56,326 bases of DNA from an uncultured Collinsella sp. (GCA_947001705.1 CAMQHT010000010.1:1-56326), one strand, 5' to 3'; positions 33,993-43,130 are shown, counted from the stretch's first letter. Notes: generated by a model not told the origin, from the sequence alone. Translations and numbers: made by a program.

Positions 33993-35210
33993 ATGAATAG
34001 CGATGCCAAGCTGAACATCTTGACCGAGGCCCTGGCTGCTGCCGGGGCCTCGGCATTGGCAATCGATGCGCGTGGGGACGTCGTGATTTCGACCATGAAT
34101 GACGCGGCGCTTGAGCGGGATGTGGCGGCTTTTGTCGCTGAGCGCCTCGACCGTATAGGAGACGGCGCGCGTCTGGTTATGGGGCGCGCGGGTACGCGCC
34201 TGAGCCTGACCGTTCGCCCCACCGACAAAGAGGGTGGGGGCCTTTGGGTCGTCGTGGTCCGCGAGGTGCGCGGCGCCGCGGCACATGCGGGCATCGAGTG
34301 GCTCAACGCCGGCGAAGTTGAGGCCCGCTACGAATCGAGCGCGTACGGCATCGTTGAGGGGACGGCCTCGGTAGCTGCGCCGGTCGCCGAGAGCTACGCG
34401 CGCGGTGTGCCCCTTATGCTCGAGGGCGAGCTGGGAGCGGGTCAGATCGAGATCGCCAAGCGCCTCTATCTGGACGGTCCTTTTGCCGATCAACCCTTTG
34501 TTGCCGTTGCGCTCGATGAGCTTACCGATCGCGGTTGGCGCCACGTGCTCAAAAGCGCCGAATCGCCGTTGTTCCAAACGGGGCTGACACTTTGCATTGC
34601 GGGCTGGAATGCGGTTGGCTCCCAGCGCCTTCGCGAGCTCGTTTCCACGATGGCCGACACCGCGTTGGCGACGCGCTGCCATGTGGTGCTGACGGCGAAT
34701 GACATGCCGGGCGGCAGCGAAAGTGATCAAGCCGCCTTTGTGACCGAGCGCTTCGCCTGTGCGGTGAGCGTGGCGCCGGCAATCGTCGAGCAGGGAGCCG
34801 CGTCGACGAAGGTTGCGCGCTATTTGGAATATCTCGCTGGTGCATTTGGGACGGCAGCGCCCACGCTGTCTGCCGCGGCGACGAAGGCGCTCGATGCTTA
34901 CCGCTGGCCGCGCAACTATCTGCAGCTCCGCGAGGTCTCGGAACGACTGTATATATTGGTGGGGACGGGCACGGTGGATCGCGCTGTGGCGGAGGAAGTG
35001 CTAGCCCAAGAGGACGTGATTAAGACCGCAACCTTTGGCGCCCCGACACTCGAAAGCGACCTGTATATCCTGCGACCGCTGATCGATACCGAGCGAGATA
35101 TCGCGCATCTGGTTGTAGACCATCTCCATGGCAACCGAACCCGTGCGGCGGAGGTGCTGGGCATAAGCCGAACAACGCTGTGGCGCTTGCTGAAGGACGA
35201 TGACCGTTGA
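33993..35210 (+). CDS. NtrC-like regulator with degenerate ATPase site and Fis-type HTH, 405 aa
   Basis: The C-terminal ~25 residues form a Fis-type helix-turn-helix (NRTRAAEVLGISRTTLWRLL at ~381-400), as in sigma-54 activators. The central region is reminiscent of an AAA+ domain: GELGAGQIEIAKRLY (145-159) aligns with the activator P-loop but Gln151 replaces the essential Lys, and no GAFTGA sigma-54 contact loop is visible. It probably acts as an ATP-independent DNA-binding regulator. The N-terminal ~100 residues look like a small sensory domain. GGGG at 33982-33985 precedes the ATG at 33993. Possibly controls the YeiH-type gene upstream. Confidence 0.72.
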   Translation: MNSDAKLNILTEALAAAGASALAIDARGDVVISTMNDAALERDVAAFVAERLDRIGDGARLVMGRAGTRLSLTVRPTDKEGGGLWVVVVREVRGAAAHAGIEWLNAGEVEARYESSAYGIVEGTASVAAPVAESYARGVPLMLEGELGAGQIEIAKRLYLDGPFADQPFVAVALDELTDRGWRHVLKSAESPLFQTGLTLCIAGWNAVGSQRLRELVSTMADTALATRCHVVLTANDMPGGSESDQAAFVTERFACAVSVAPAIVEQGAASTKVARYLEYLAGAFGTAAPTLSAAATKALDAYRWPRNYLQLREVSERLYILVGTGTVDRAVAEEVLAQEDVIKTATFGAPTLESDLYILRPLIDTERDIAHLVVDHLHGNRTRAAEVLGISRTTLWRLLKDDDR

Positions 35211-35294
35211 GCGAGGCGCCCGTGACCGCGCGCGACGCGTGTGCTACAGTCCAAAGCATTATTGTTTCGATTTGGTTACGGCGTGCGGGGGCGT

Positions 35295-35870
35295 ATGGCT
35301 GAGACTACAAAACCGAGCCGCAGAAGGCGGAGTGCCGCGCCGGTCAACCGACGCACAACATCGGTGACGTGGGGCAAACACGCCTCGGGGTTTGATGGCT
35401 CGTTCAAGCGCACTAAATACGGCTATCCTTCGGCAAGCGCCCGCTTGGCCATGCGGGCAGAGTCCTCGTTGTGGGGCCGCAAACGCGTGGTGGGCTCAAA
35501 GCTCAAGCACGACGGCACGCTCGGTTACATCAGCCGCGGGGCGGCTCGTCGCAGCGGACTCAATCCGGCTGGTTGGCATCGTTATGTGCCGATCGCGGTC
35601 GTCGTTGCAGTGATCGTCATCGCACTCGCTGCGCTTGGCTACGCCGGCGGCGGTGCCAACTTGGACGCGATGTTTAAATCGCCCGAGCTCGCGCATGCAG
35701 GCACAGAAATTGTCGAGGGCGCTCAGACCCAGACGGGCGTCGCGCCCCAGCGCGGTATCGTTGCGGCGGCCTCCACCATCGCCGACGCTCAAAAGGACGA
35801 GGGCGAACAGGGCGACGGCGCCGAAACGACCCACACGAACGAAACGACGACAACTCCATCGGCAAGATAA
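35295..35870 (+). CDS. Hypothetical single-pass membrane protein, 191 aa
   Basis: No family recognised. Residues 1-~95 are very basic (Arg/Lys/Ser-rich), a transmembrane helix spans ~98-116 (VPIAVVVAVIVIALAALGY), and the remaining ~75 residues are polar, Thr/Glu/Gly-rich and probably extracytoplasmic and disordered. Positive-inside rule puts the basic half in the cytoplasm. GCGGGGG at ~35284-35290 suggests the ATG at 35295; the frame is open from 35241. Followed by a hairpin and the convergent nitroreductase gene. Confidence 0.65.
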   Translation: MAETTKPSRRRRSAAPVNRRTTSVTWGKHASGFDGSFKRTKYGYPSASARLAMRAESSLWGRKRVVGSKLKHDGTLGYISRGAARRSGLNPAGWHRYVPIAVVVAVIVIALAALGYAGGGANLDAMFKSPELAHAGTEIVEGAQTQTGVAPQRGIVAAASTIADAQKDEGEQGDGAETTHTNETTTTPSAR

Positions 35871-35882
35871 GTTGCGAGCGGG

Positions 35883-35906
35883 TCCGCCGTTCGTTAGAAC
35901 GGCGGA
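35883..35906. terminator. Hairpin between convergent genes
   Basis: Perfect 10-bp stem TCCGCCGTTC/GAACGGCGGA with a GTTA loop, followed on the plus strand by ACTAATTA. It resembles the hairpin at 25037-25061; the T tract is weak. Confidence 0.5.
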
Positions 35907-35911
35907 ACTAA

Positions 35912-36433
35912 TTACTTCACGTACACCACGTTGTTGCGGCGCGGCTTTGCCTCGGGTAGCGTGTCCTCGGCATAGCCCAGAATGCAGTGACCGACGCCGC
36001 GTAGGCTTCCGTCGGCGGGCAGACCCCAGCTGGCCAGTAGCTCCAGGCCCTCGGGCGAATCGAAAACCTCGTGGGCGCGATGAATCCAGCACGAATCAAC
36101 ACCCAGTGCATAGGCGGCGTTGAGCAAGTTGCCCATGGCGAGCGAACCGTCTTCCAGATGCGTGGGCACGCTGCGGTCGACCAGTACCACCACAACAGTC
36201 TTGGCACCGTAGAAGGGGTCGCCGTTGCTGCCCATGACTTGCGCGTTGAGCTGTGAGAGACGTTCAACGGTCGCGGGGTCGGTGACGGCGACAAACGTCA
36301 CCGGCTGGCGGCCCATGCCGCTCGGTGCATATTGGCCGGCTTCGATAATACGTGCAAGCTTCTCGGCCTCGACGGGACGATCGCTGTATTTGCGGCAGCT
36401 GCGGCGGTGAATGAGCGCTTCGATGGTCTCCAT
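35912..36433 (-). CDS. Nitroreductase-family FMN oxidoreductase, 173 aa
   Basis: FMN-dependent NAD(P)H oxidoreductase: IHRRSCRKYSDRPVE start (phosphate-binding Arg/Ser), QYAPSGMGRQPVTFV (the S-x-x-N/G-x-Q-P-motif), and the C-terminal GVGHCILGY plus a basic tail. At ~170 aa it belongs to the short gut-bacterial group; the physiological substrate is unknown, and such enzymes can reduce nitroaromatic drugs. GGAGA spaced before the ATG at 36433 sets the start; an open frame runs to 36529. A good minus-strand promoter lies ~110 bases upstream. Confidence 0.9.
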   Translation of the reverse strand: METIEALIHRRSCRKYSDRPVEAEKLARIIEAGQYAPSGMGRQPVTFVAVTDPATVERLSQLNAQVMGSNGDPFYGAKTVVVVLVDRSVPTHLEDGSLAMGNLLNAAYALGVDSCWIHRAHEVFDSPEGLELLASWGLPADGSLRGVGHCILGYAEDTLPEAKPRRNNVVYVK

Positions 36434-36544
36434 GGTGTCTCCTTGCGGTGGCGTTGCAGATGCCCCGTTCATACCCGTCGGGCTCAAACGATAGACGGTC
36501 AATTGCCCGGCCAAAAGGATAGATTCCAATTGGGAAAGTAGGTT

Positions 36545-36573
36545 TGCATAAAAGTACCTTCAGAATGTGACAA
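36545..36573 (-). promoter_or_regulatory. Promoter of the nitroreductase gene
   Basis: On the minus strand TTGTCA (36573-36568), a 17-base spacer and TATGCA (36550-36545). Confidence 0.5.
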
Positions 36574-36727
36574 ACAAATGGGATGGTTAAACGTTTTATC
36601 CCGTCTACCCTGCGGTTTTTTACCACTTGCCTAAATGACGAACGCATAACCTCTGATAAAGGTTTTACTAAAGGAGTACCAGCGTTTATCAATGCGCCGT
36701 GGTGGCGCCGGGCCAGGAGGTAACATC

Positions 36728-37018
36728 ATGTTCCAGGCTGGAGATGTCGTCGAGACCGACTTCGAAGGATTTCTGAAGCTGCTGCGTTCCAAGACGCGCG
36801 CTTTTGTGACGATTGACGATCACGAGTACTACATCACGCACACCGATGGCTATTGGCGTGTTCAGGATTGCGAGGCCCTCAACGACAAGGGCCACTTTAC
36901 TGACTGCTCCGAGCTGGTCAACACGGTCTGCGAGGTCGTCGAGCTGCCGTGGATTGCCGGCAAGAGCCTGCATGACAGCTTCTCGGGCGCTACGGTCTAT
37001 GAGGCCGTCGCCGCCTAA
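36728..37018 (+). CDS. Conserved-looking hypothetical protein, 96 aa
   Basis: Small soluble acidic protein with no signal or membrane segment. It has alternating strands (AFVTIDDHEYYITHTDGYWRV) and three Cys (~48, 59 and 67). A very good ribosome site AGGAGG (36716-36721) precedes the ATG at 36728, and a strong terminator follows, so it is a real monocistronic gene. I do not recognise its family. Highly expressed small proteins with this layout exist in Coriobacteriia, but I can assign no role. Confidence 0.7.
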   Translation: MFQAGDVVETDFEGFLKLLRSKTRAFVTIDDHEYYITHTDGYWRVQDCEALNDKGHFTDCSELVNTVCEVVELPWIAGKSLHDSFSGATVYEAVAA

Positions 37019-37044
37019 CAGGCAATAAAACCCGATTTTCACGT

Positions 37045-37081
37045 GACCGCTGGCGCCGCCCCCGCGCCGGCGGTCTTTTTC
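37045..37081 (+). terminator. Terminator after the 96-aa protein gene
   Basis: GACCGCTGGCGC (37045-37056) pairs with GCGCCGGCGGTC (37064-37075), one mismatch, followed by five T. Confidence 0.85.
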
Positions 37082-37123
37082 TGCCGATAGGCCATAAAAG
37101 TGCAGGCATTTGCGGAGAGCCTG

Positions 37124-37152
37124 TTGACGATAGCCAAAACTCGGACTAATCT
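37124..37152 (+). promoter_or_regulatory. Promoter of the MarR-ABC exporter operon
   Basis: TTGACG (37124-37129), 17-base spacer, TAATCT (37147-37152). TCGGACTAATC overlaps the -10 box and TCGGACAATC recurs ~34 bases later; such direct repeats could bind the encoded MarR-like protein. Confidence 0.55.
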
Positions 37153-37198
37153 AGAGATATAAATTGGTCAAAAATCGGACAATCGAATGGTGGGATAG

Positions 37199-37699
37199 AT
37201 GAATAGTGCGGTTACGCTGGTCGACTTCGACCGGTTGCTCAATGGACTCGACCATATCTATTCGGAGTTCTCGCGCGCCTGCGGTCTTTCGGACTGCGCT
37301 TACTGGATGCTCGTCGATACCAGCACGGCGGGCGGCAGTATTGCCGTAAGCCGCCTGACGAGCGAATGGTTCTACAGCAAGCAGACCATCAACTCGGCCA
37401 TTAAAACCTTGACGGCGCGGGACTTTGCAACGTTGGAGTTTGCCGAAGGCAGCCGTAAGAACAAGGTTGTGCGTTTGACCGAAGCGGGCATGCGGTTTGC
37501 CGAGCGTTATGCGCTGCCGGCACTCAAGGCCGAGCAGCGAGCCTTTGGCGCGCTTGAGCCGTGTGAGCAACGCGAGATTATGCGCTTGATCGGCAAATTC
37601 TCCCAGGTGCTCGATGAGGAGTGCGAGACATTTAAGCAGCAGGTGGCAGCTGCAAGCCAGACGCAGGATCAATGTGAGGGGGAGTCGTGCGACTGTTAA
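37199..37699 (+). CDS. MarR-like transcriptional regulator, 166 aa
   Basis: Winged-helix regulator: recognition-helix region YSKQTINSAIKTLTARDF at ~58-75, wing with SRKNKVVRLTEAG, flanking dimerisation helices. C-terminal Cys residues (ESCDC) are unusual and might be redox- or metal-sensitive, or incidental. The ATG at 37199 follows GGTGGGA. Its 3' end overlaps the first ABC gene by 13 bases, so it probably autoregulates the exporter operon, responding to a drug or metabolite exported by it. Confidence 0.85.
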   Translation: MNSAVTLVDFDRLLNGLDHIYSEFSRACGLSDCAYWMLVDTSTAGGSIAVSRLTSEWFYSKQTINSAIKTLTARDFATLEFAEGSRKNKVVRLTEAGMRFAERYALPALKAEQRAFGALEPCEQREIMRLIGKFSQVLDEECETFKQQVAAASQTQDQCEGESCDC

Positions 37700-39423
37700 T
37701 GAGGTTTCTGAAGCCCTATCGAGGGCTTGTCGCAGTGACGCTGCTGGTGCTGCTGGTTGATAACGTCGGCACGCTGTTGGTTCCCACGATGCTGGCGAAC
37801 ATGGTCAACACCGGTATCACCACGGGTGATGTCGACTACATTTTGCGCAATGGCCTCTACATGCTTATCGCGACCGGCATGGCCAGCGGTGGCGCGGTGC
37901 TGGGCTGCTATCTTTCGGCGCGCTTGGCCGCCAACGTGGCCTGCGATATCCGCAATGCCGTGTACGACAAGTCGCTCGAGCTCGCGGCCAGCGACTTTGA
38001 GCGCTTTGGCACCGGATCGATGATCACGCGCTCGCTCAACGACATCAACGTGATTCAGCAGGCGATTCTGCAGACGATTCAGCTGGTGCTGCCCGTGCCG
38101 TTTTTGGCTGTGGCGGGCATCATCTTCGCCTGGTTTATCGATCCTGCCATGGGCACGCTTCTGGGCGTCGTGGTTGCGATTGTGCTGGTGGCGGCGGTCT
38201 TTACGGTTGCCAACGCGGCTCCGATCTTTATGCGCTTGCAGAGCTTTATCGACCGCATGAACGTGGTGCTGCGCGAAAACATCGTGGGCGTGCGCGTCAT
38301 CCGTGCGTTTAACAAGGAGCATCACGAGGAGCGGCGCCTGGACGAGGTGTTCAGCGACTACGCCGCCAACGCCATCAAAGTCAACCACCTGTTTGTGGGC
38401 CTCGACAGCTCAAGCTTCTTTTTGATGAACATCGCCGAGGTAGCGGTGCTGTGGGTTGGCGGCAACCGCGTGGGCGCCCACGCCATGCAGATCGCGAGCA
38501 TCTCGGCGGTGCTGGAGTACGCGCTTCTGATCCTGTTCTTTGTGATGATGGCGCAGATGGTGGTGCTGACGCTTCCGCGTGCCGCCGCATGTCTGAACCG
38601 CGCACAGCAGGTGCTGGAGATTAAGCCGAGCATCGTCGATGGCCAGCGTACGCTCGATGCGGCCGCGTCCGACTCAAAGGACGGGGCCGATACGGTCGCC
38701 GTGTTCGATCACATGTCGTTTCGCTTTGACGATGCCGACGAGGACACCCTGTGCGACCTGAGCTTTGCCTGTCGTCGCGGGCAGACCACCGCGATCGTGG
38801 GCTCGACGGGCTCGGGCAAGTCGACGGTGGCAAAGCTTCTACTGCGCTTCCACGATGCCACCAAGGGCATCATTCGCCTGGACGGCGTCGATCTGCGCGA
38901 GCTTTCGCAAGGTGAGATTCGCGGGCGCATCGCCTATGTGCCGCAGAAGGCGTGGCTGTTCTCGGGTACCGTGGCAAGCAATCTGCGCTTTGGCAACGAG
39001 GACGCGACCGAGGCGGACATGCTTCATGCGCTGCAGGTTGCCCAGAGCACCTTTGTGCTCGATCAGCCGCAGGGGCTCGATACCCCGGTTGCCCAGGGCG
39101 GTACGAACTTTTCGGGCGGCCAGCGCCAGCGCCTGGCCATTGCTCGCGCGCTCATGAAGCGCGCCGACCTGTATATCTTCGACGACAGTTTTTCTGCTCT
39201 GGACTTTAAGACCGATGCCGCCCTGCGCCATGCGCTGCAGGACGAGACGCGCGACGCCGCGGTGCTCATCATCGCGCAGCGCATCTCGACGATTCTGCAC
39301 GCCGACCAGATTGTCGTGCTCAAGGATGGCGAGGTCGTGGGCCTGGGCACGCATGGCGAGCTTATGGAAACCTGCGAGGTGTACCGCGCCATCGCGGAAT
39401 CGCAGATGAAGGGAGGTGAGTAG
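37687..39423 (+). CDS. Heterodimeric ABC exporter, degenerate-site half, 578 aa
   Basis: Six transmembrane helices (residues ~1-300) fused to a nucleotide-binding domain. Walker A is GSTGSGKST (372-380), signature FSGGQRQR, and Walker B ends in D499-D500 (IFDDSFSALD), so the catalytic Glu is Asp, as in the degenerate half of heterodimeric exporters such as BmrCD or TM287/288. The GTG at 37687 is preceded closely by GAGGGGGA; an alternative ATG at 37699 overlaps the regulator stop. Partner is the next gene. Substrate unknown, probably a drug, peptide or lipid. Confidence 0.92.
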   Translation: MRLLMRFLKPYRGLVAVTLLVLLVDNVGTLLVPTMLANMVNTGITTGDVDYILRNGLYMLIATGMASGGAVLGCYLSARLAANVACDIRNAVYDKSLELAASDFERFGTGSMITRSLNDINVIQQAILQTIQLVLPVPFLAVAGIIFAWFIDPAMGTLLGVVVAIVLVAAVFTVANAAPIFMRLQSFIDRMNVVLRENIVGVRVIRAFNKEHHEERRLDEVFSDYAANAIKVNHLFVGLDSSSFFLMNIAEVAVLWVGGNRVGAHAMQIASISAVLEYALLILFFVMMAQMVVLTLPRAAACLNRAQQVLEIKPSIVDGQRTLDAAASDSKDGADTVAVFDHMSFRFDDADEDTLCDLSFACRRGQTTAIVGSTGSGKSTVAKLLLRFHDATKGIIRLDGVDLRELSQGEIRGRIAYVPQKAWLFSGTVASNLRFGNEDATEADMLHALQVAQSTFVLDQPQGLDTPVAQGGTNFSGGQRQRLAIARALMKRADLYIFDDSFSALDFKTDAALRHALQDETRDAAVLIIAQRISTILHADQIVVLKDGEVVGLGTHGELMETCEVYRAIAESQMKGGE

Positions 39424-39424
39424 C

Positions 39425-41440
39425 ATGACCGGGGAGCTCAAGAAGCACAGCGACACTATCGATGCCGCCGCTGCGGACGCTGCCGAGGAAGCGGTCGAGC
39501 AGGCTGCCGCGCCGACCGAGCTGGATGACGCCGCCAAGGCCGCGGCCGAGCGTGAGGCTCGCCGCCAAGCGCTGTACGAGGAAAACGAGCGTGCCGAGGA
39601 CGAGCGTGCCCGCGCGGAAGCAGAGCGCATGCGCGATGTGGACGACGAGGATGAGGACGAGAAACCCCGCGATACCTGGGCGACGGTGCGCCGCTTGTGG
39701 GGCGAGGCCGCCGGCGACCATTGGCGCTTCTACATCGTGTTTGCGAGCATCGTGTTCTACGTCATCTTTAACACCGCCGCGCCGGCATATAGCGCCCATG
39801 TTATCGACGAGCTGTGGGGCCATATACAGGTGGCGTTTGCCAGCGGAACCACCTTCAGCATCACCTGGGACCAATGCGGCAAGACCATCTTTGTCTACTT
39901 CTTGATCTGGACGGCTGCCGGGTCGTTCTATGCGTTGCAGAGCTTTTTGATGTCGAGTGTGGCCGAGCGACTCAACCTGCGTCTGCGCAACCGCATCGCG
40001 CAAAAGCTCAGCCGCCTGCCGCTCGCCTACTTTGACGCACATCGCCCCGGTGAGGTGGTCAGCCGTGCGACCAACGACTTGGACAAGATGTCCGAGAGCA
40101 TGCAGCGCGGATTGCTGCAGCTGCTGGTATCGATCGGTACCGTGACGGGTGCCATCATCATGATGTTCGTCTATAGCGTTAGGCTCACGTTGATCTTTTT
40201 GGGTTTTACGGCGGTATCGCTGCTGGTGACCAAGGTGGTTTCGCGCCGTACGCATGATGTGACGGGCGAGCGTCAGGAATGGGTGTCCAAAATCACGAGC
40301 GCGGTCGAGGAGGGCTATTCGGGCCGTTTGGTGATTCGCGCATTCAACCGTGAGCACCAGAGCTCTGCCGAGGTGCACGAGGCCTCGGGCGAGCTGGCGC
40401 GCGTGAGTACCAAGGCCGACTTTATGATCAACGCCGTCGGACCCGCGGTTCGCTTTATCGGTCGCCTGGCGCAGATCGTGATTGCGCTCGTGGGCTGCAG
40501 CATGCTGGTCGCCGGTCACATGACCGTCGGCGTGTTCCAGGCGTTCTTCCAGTTTATCTACGAGGCGTCCGAACCCATGACGCAGCTGTCGTTCACTTTC
40601 AACTCGCTGCAGAGCGCGCTGGCGAGTGCGGAGCGCGTGTTCGACCTGCTCGATGAGCCCGAGATGGAGGCCGATCCGCAGCCGGGCGAGGCTGCCAATC
40701 TGCCGGGTCGCGTGGAGGGCCGTGTCGCTTTTGAGCATGTGCGCTTTGGCTACACGCCCGAAAAGCCGCTCATGTGCGACGTGTCGTTTACCGCCGAACC
40801 GGGTCAGAAGATTGCGGTGGTGGGAACAACGGGTGCGGGTAAGACCACGCTCATCAACTTACTCATGCGCTTTTACGAAATCGACGGCGGCCGCATTACG
40901 CTCGACGGTGTGGATACGCGCCTCGTGAACCGCGGTGAGCTACGTCAGCAGTTTGGCATGGTGCTGCAGGACGCCTGGCTGTTCGACGGCACGATTGCCG
41001 AAAACATCGCCTACGGCTGCCCCGAGGCAACGCGCGATGAGATCGTGGCTGCCGCCCGCGCCGCGCAGGTCGACTTCTTTGTGCGCACCATGCCGCAGGG
41101 CTACGACACGCGCGTGGCCAATGATGCCGAAAGCATCAGCCAGGGCCAGCGTCAGCTGCTGACCATTGCGCGCGTGCTGCTCAACAACCCGGCGATTCTC
41201 ATTCTGGATGAGGCGACCTCAAGCGTGGATACGCGCACCGAGCTTGCCATCGGCCGTGCCATGGACGCGCTCATGCATGGGCGCACAAGCTTTGTGATCG
41301 CGCATCGCCTGTCGACGATCGTGGACGCCGACCTGATCTTGGTCATGGACCACGGCAACATTATCGAGCAAGGCACGCATAAGGAACTGCTGGCTGCCGA
41401 GGGTGTTTACGCCGACCTCTATCTGAGTCAGTTCGCATAA
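39425..41440 (+). CDS. Heterodimeric ABC exporter, canonical-site half, 671 aa
   Basis: Partner of the preceding gene product. Residues 1-~95 form a very acidic, Ala/Glu/Asp-rich cytoplasmic extension likely to be helical. Six transmembrane helices follow, then an NBD with Walker A GTTGAGKTT (467-475), signature ISQGQRQL and the catalytic Glu596 (LDEATSSVD). GGGAGGTGAG before the ATG at 39425 overlaps the end of the upstream gene, indicating coupled translation. The long acidic N-terminal extension is absent from the paralogous half at 52183. Confidence 0.93.
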   Translation: MTGELKKHSDTIDAAAADAAEEAVEQAAAPTELDDAAKAAAEREARRQALYEENERAEDERARAEAERMRDVDDEDEDEKPRDTWATVRRLWGEAAGDHWRFYIVFASIVFYVIFNTAAPAYSAHVIDELWGHIQVAFASGTTFSITWDQCGKTIFVYFLIWTAAGSFYALQSFLMSSVAERLNLRLRNRIAQKLSRLPLAYFDAHRPGEVVSRATNDLDKMSESMQRGLLQLLVSIGTVTGAIIMMFVYSVRLTLIFLGFTAVSLLVTKVVSRRTHDVTGERQEWVSKITSAVEEGYSGRLVIRAFNREHQSSAEVHEASGELARVSTKADFMINAVGPAVRFIGRLAQIVIALVGCSMLVAGHMTVGVFQAFFQFIYEASEPMTQLSFTFNSLQSALASAERVFDLLDEPEMEADPQPGEAANLPGRVEGRVAFEHVRFGYTPEKPLMCDVSFTAEPGQKIAVVGTTGAGKTTLINLLMRFYEIDGGRITLDGVDTRLVNRGELRQQFGMVLQDAWLFDGTIAENIAYGCPEATRDEIVAAARAAQVDFFVRTMPQGYDTRVANDAESISQGQRQLLTIARVLLNNPAILILDEATSSVDTRTELAIGRAMDALMHGRTSFVIAHRLSTIVDADLILVMDHGNIIEQGTHKELLAAEGVYADLYLSQFA

Positions 41441-41470
41441 TGTGACAAAGGGACAGTCCCGCATGTCACA
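41441..41470. repeat. GGGACA-type palindrome
   Basis: TGTGACA (41441-41447) pairs with TGTCACA (41464-41470), with GGGA-CAG-TCCC inside. Related to the stem at 21232-21262 (GACAAAGGG-CAGTCCC). Confidence 0.75.
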
Positions 41471-41480
41471 TCAAAAGGAA

Positions 41481-41518
41481 TGGCGCGCCGGGGATTGATT
41501 CCCTGGCGCGCCTTTTGC
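41481..41518. terminator. Terminator after the first ABC exporter operon
   Basis: GGCGCGCC (41482-41489) pairs with GGCGCGCC (41505-41512), extended by GG/CC inside, followed by TTTTGCG. Confidence 0.8.
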
Positions 41519-41553
41519 GTCGGTGCCGATATTGTTTTGTGCCGCTTGCGTTC

Positions 41554-42258
41554 CTAACGTTCGTCCATGAGCTTGGCGACGAGGGCCTTGAGCTCGGCCA
41601 CCTCTCGCTCGAGTTCTTTGACGCGGCGGGCATTCTCGGTGATGCCCTGGCGGTTGAGGGCACTCTGCTCGGCGGCGTCATCGGGCATGTACTCGCGATG
41701 CTGCTTGGCGTCGAAACTCTCCTCGAACACACGGCAGCCGTTGCGCTTGATGATGCGCCCGGGCACGCCCACGACGGTACAGTTGTCGGGCACGTCCTTG
41801 ACGACAACCGAGTTGCCGCCGATCTTGACGTTGTTGCCGATGCGGATGTTGCCAAGCACCTTGGCGCCCGTGCCCACGGTGACATTGTTGCCCAGGGTGG
41901 GGTGGCGTTTGCCGGTCTCGTTGCCGGTGCCGCCGAGTGTGACGCCCTGGTAGAGCACACAGTTGTCGCCCACGATGGTGGTCTCGCCGATGACGACGCC
42001 CATGGCGTGGTCGATAAAGAAATGTTTGCCGATCTGTGCAGCGGGATGAATCTCGACGCCGGTGATGTGGCGGGTGATTTGCGAGAGCACGCGGGCGAGC
42101 GATCGATGACCGTGCTCCCAGAGCCAGTGCTCGGGTACGTGGTTCCATTTGGCATGCAGGCCGGGGTACGAAAGGAAAATGACCAGGCCGTTTTGTGCGG
42201 CGGGGTCCTGCGCTTGGACGGTCTTGATGTCCTCGCGAACGGTATTGATAAAGCTCAC
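41554..42258 (-). CDS. cysE: Serine O-acetyltransferase, 234 aa
   Basis: Transfers acetyl from acetyl-CoA to L-serine for cysteine synthesis. The left-handed beta-helix hexapeptide region (IGKHFFIDHAMGVVIGETTIVGDN, quoted only in core: HFFIDHAMGVVIGE) contains the catalytic Asp-His pair and the GGTGNETGKRHPT loop. The C-terminal ~40 residues form a Glu/Lys/Leu coiled coil (VKELEREVAELKALV), an addition to short CysE. GGAGG spaced before the GTG at 42258 sets the start; the frame is open to 42333. GCGATTC occurs twice upstream (42288, 42306) and could be a regulator site. Divergent from the DedA gene. Confidence 0.93.
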   Translation of the reverse strand: MSFINTVREDIKTVQAQDPAAQNGLVIFLSYPGLHAKWNHVPEHWLWEHGHRSLARVLSQITRHITGVEIHPAAQIGKHFFIDHAMGVVIGETTIVGDNCVLYQGVTLGGTGNETGKRHPTLGNNVTVGTGAKVLGNIRIGNNVKIGGNSVVVKDVPDNCTVVGVPGRIIKRNGCRVFEESFDAKQHREYMPDDAAEQSALNRQGITENARRVKELEREVAELKALVAKLMDER

Positions 42259-42482
42259 CGGCCGCCCTCCCTTAGCGCCATGGCAATGCGATTCAATAAA
42301 GTATAGCGATTCGCTAGGGATTAGGAAGAGCAATCTTGCTCGGCTTTGCGCGACAGGTGTCAGTTATGCAAACTTGCTGGTAATGGAGTCATGCTTTTGT
42401 GCGGTCGTGTGCATGGCCACGCCGCAACCGTATACTGGTCAACTTGGACGTGTCCGCGCCCACAACTGAGAGGTTTTACTTC

Positions 42483-43130
42483 ATGGGTTTCATCAATTTT
42501 ATCGCCGAGCTGCTTAAGGATCCGCGCACCGCGATCGCCAGCTGGATCGCCGCCGGCCCGCTTATGGCCTATGGCTGCGTGTTCCTGATTATCTTTATCG
42601 AGACGGGCGTGGTGTTCTTCCCGTTCCTTCCCGGCGACTCGCTGCTGTTTGCCTCGGGTTTCTTTGCCCACAACGGCGGCTTTAACATCGTGGCTCTGCT
42701 GGCCGTCGCATGGACGGCTGCCATCTTGGGCGATCAGTGCAACTTTATGATCGGTCATTTCTTTGGCCAAAAGATCATCGCTTCGGGCAAGGTAAAGGCC
42801 ATGACGCCCGAGCGCATCAAAAAGTCCGAGGACTTCTTGGACAAGTGGGGCCACCTGGCCATCTTCCTGGGCCGCTTCTTTCCGTTTATCCGTACCTTTG
42901 TGCCCTTTATCGCCGGCATGGGCGGCATGCATTGGCGCAACTTTGTCATCTTTAACGTGCTGGGCGGCATTACCTGGTCGACGGTCTTTACGCTGCTGGG
43001 CTACTTCTTTGGCGGCATTCCCTTTGTGCAGGAGCACTTTGAGCTGCTGATTATCGGCATCGTCGCCGTGTCGATCATCCCGACCGTGGTCGGTCTGGTT
43101 AAGGCTAAGCTGGGCAAAAAGAACGCGTAG
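42483..43130 (+). CDS. DedA-family membrane protein, 215 aa
   Basis: Polytopic membrane protein of the DedA/SNARE-associated (VTT-domain) family. Seen: ETGVVFFPFLPGDSLLF, the conserved GHLAIFLGRFFPFIRTFVPF (core FLGRFFPFIRTF) with the essential Arg residues, and GGITW. Relatives act as lipid scramblases or flippases (undecaprenyl phosphate or phospholipid recycling). GAGAGG before the ATG at 42483 is the ribosome site; a TATACT -10-like box is at 42431. A strong terminator follows, so it is a single-gene unit. Confidence 0.92.
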   Translation: MGFINFIAELLKDPRTAIASWIAAGPLMAYGCVFLIIFIETGVVFFPFLPGDSLLFASGFFAHNGGFNIVALLAVAWTAAILGDQCNFMIGHFFGQKIIASGKVKAMTPERIKKSEDFLDKWGHLAIFLGRFFPFIRTFVPFIAGMGGMHWRNFVIFNVLGGITWSTVFTLLGYFFGGIPFVQEHFELLIIGIVAVSIIPTVVGLVKAKLGKKNA

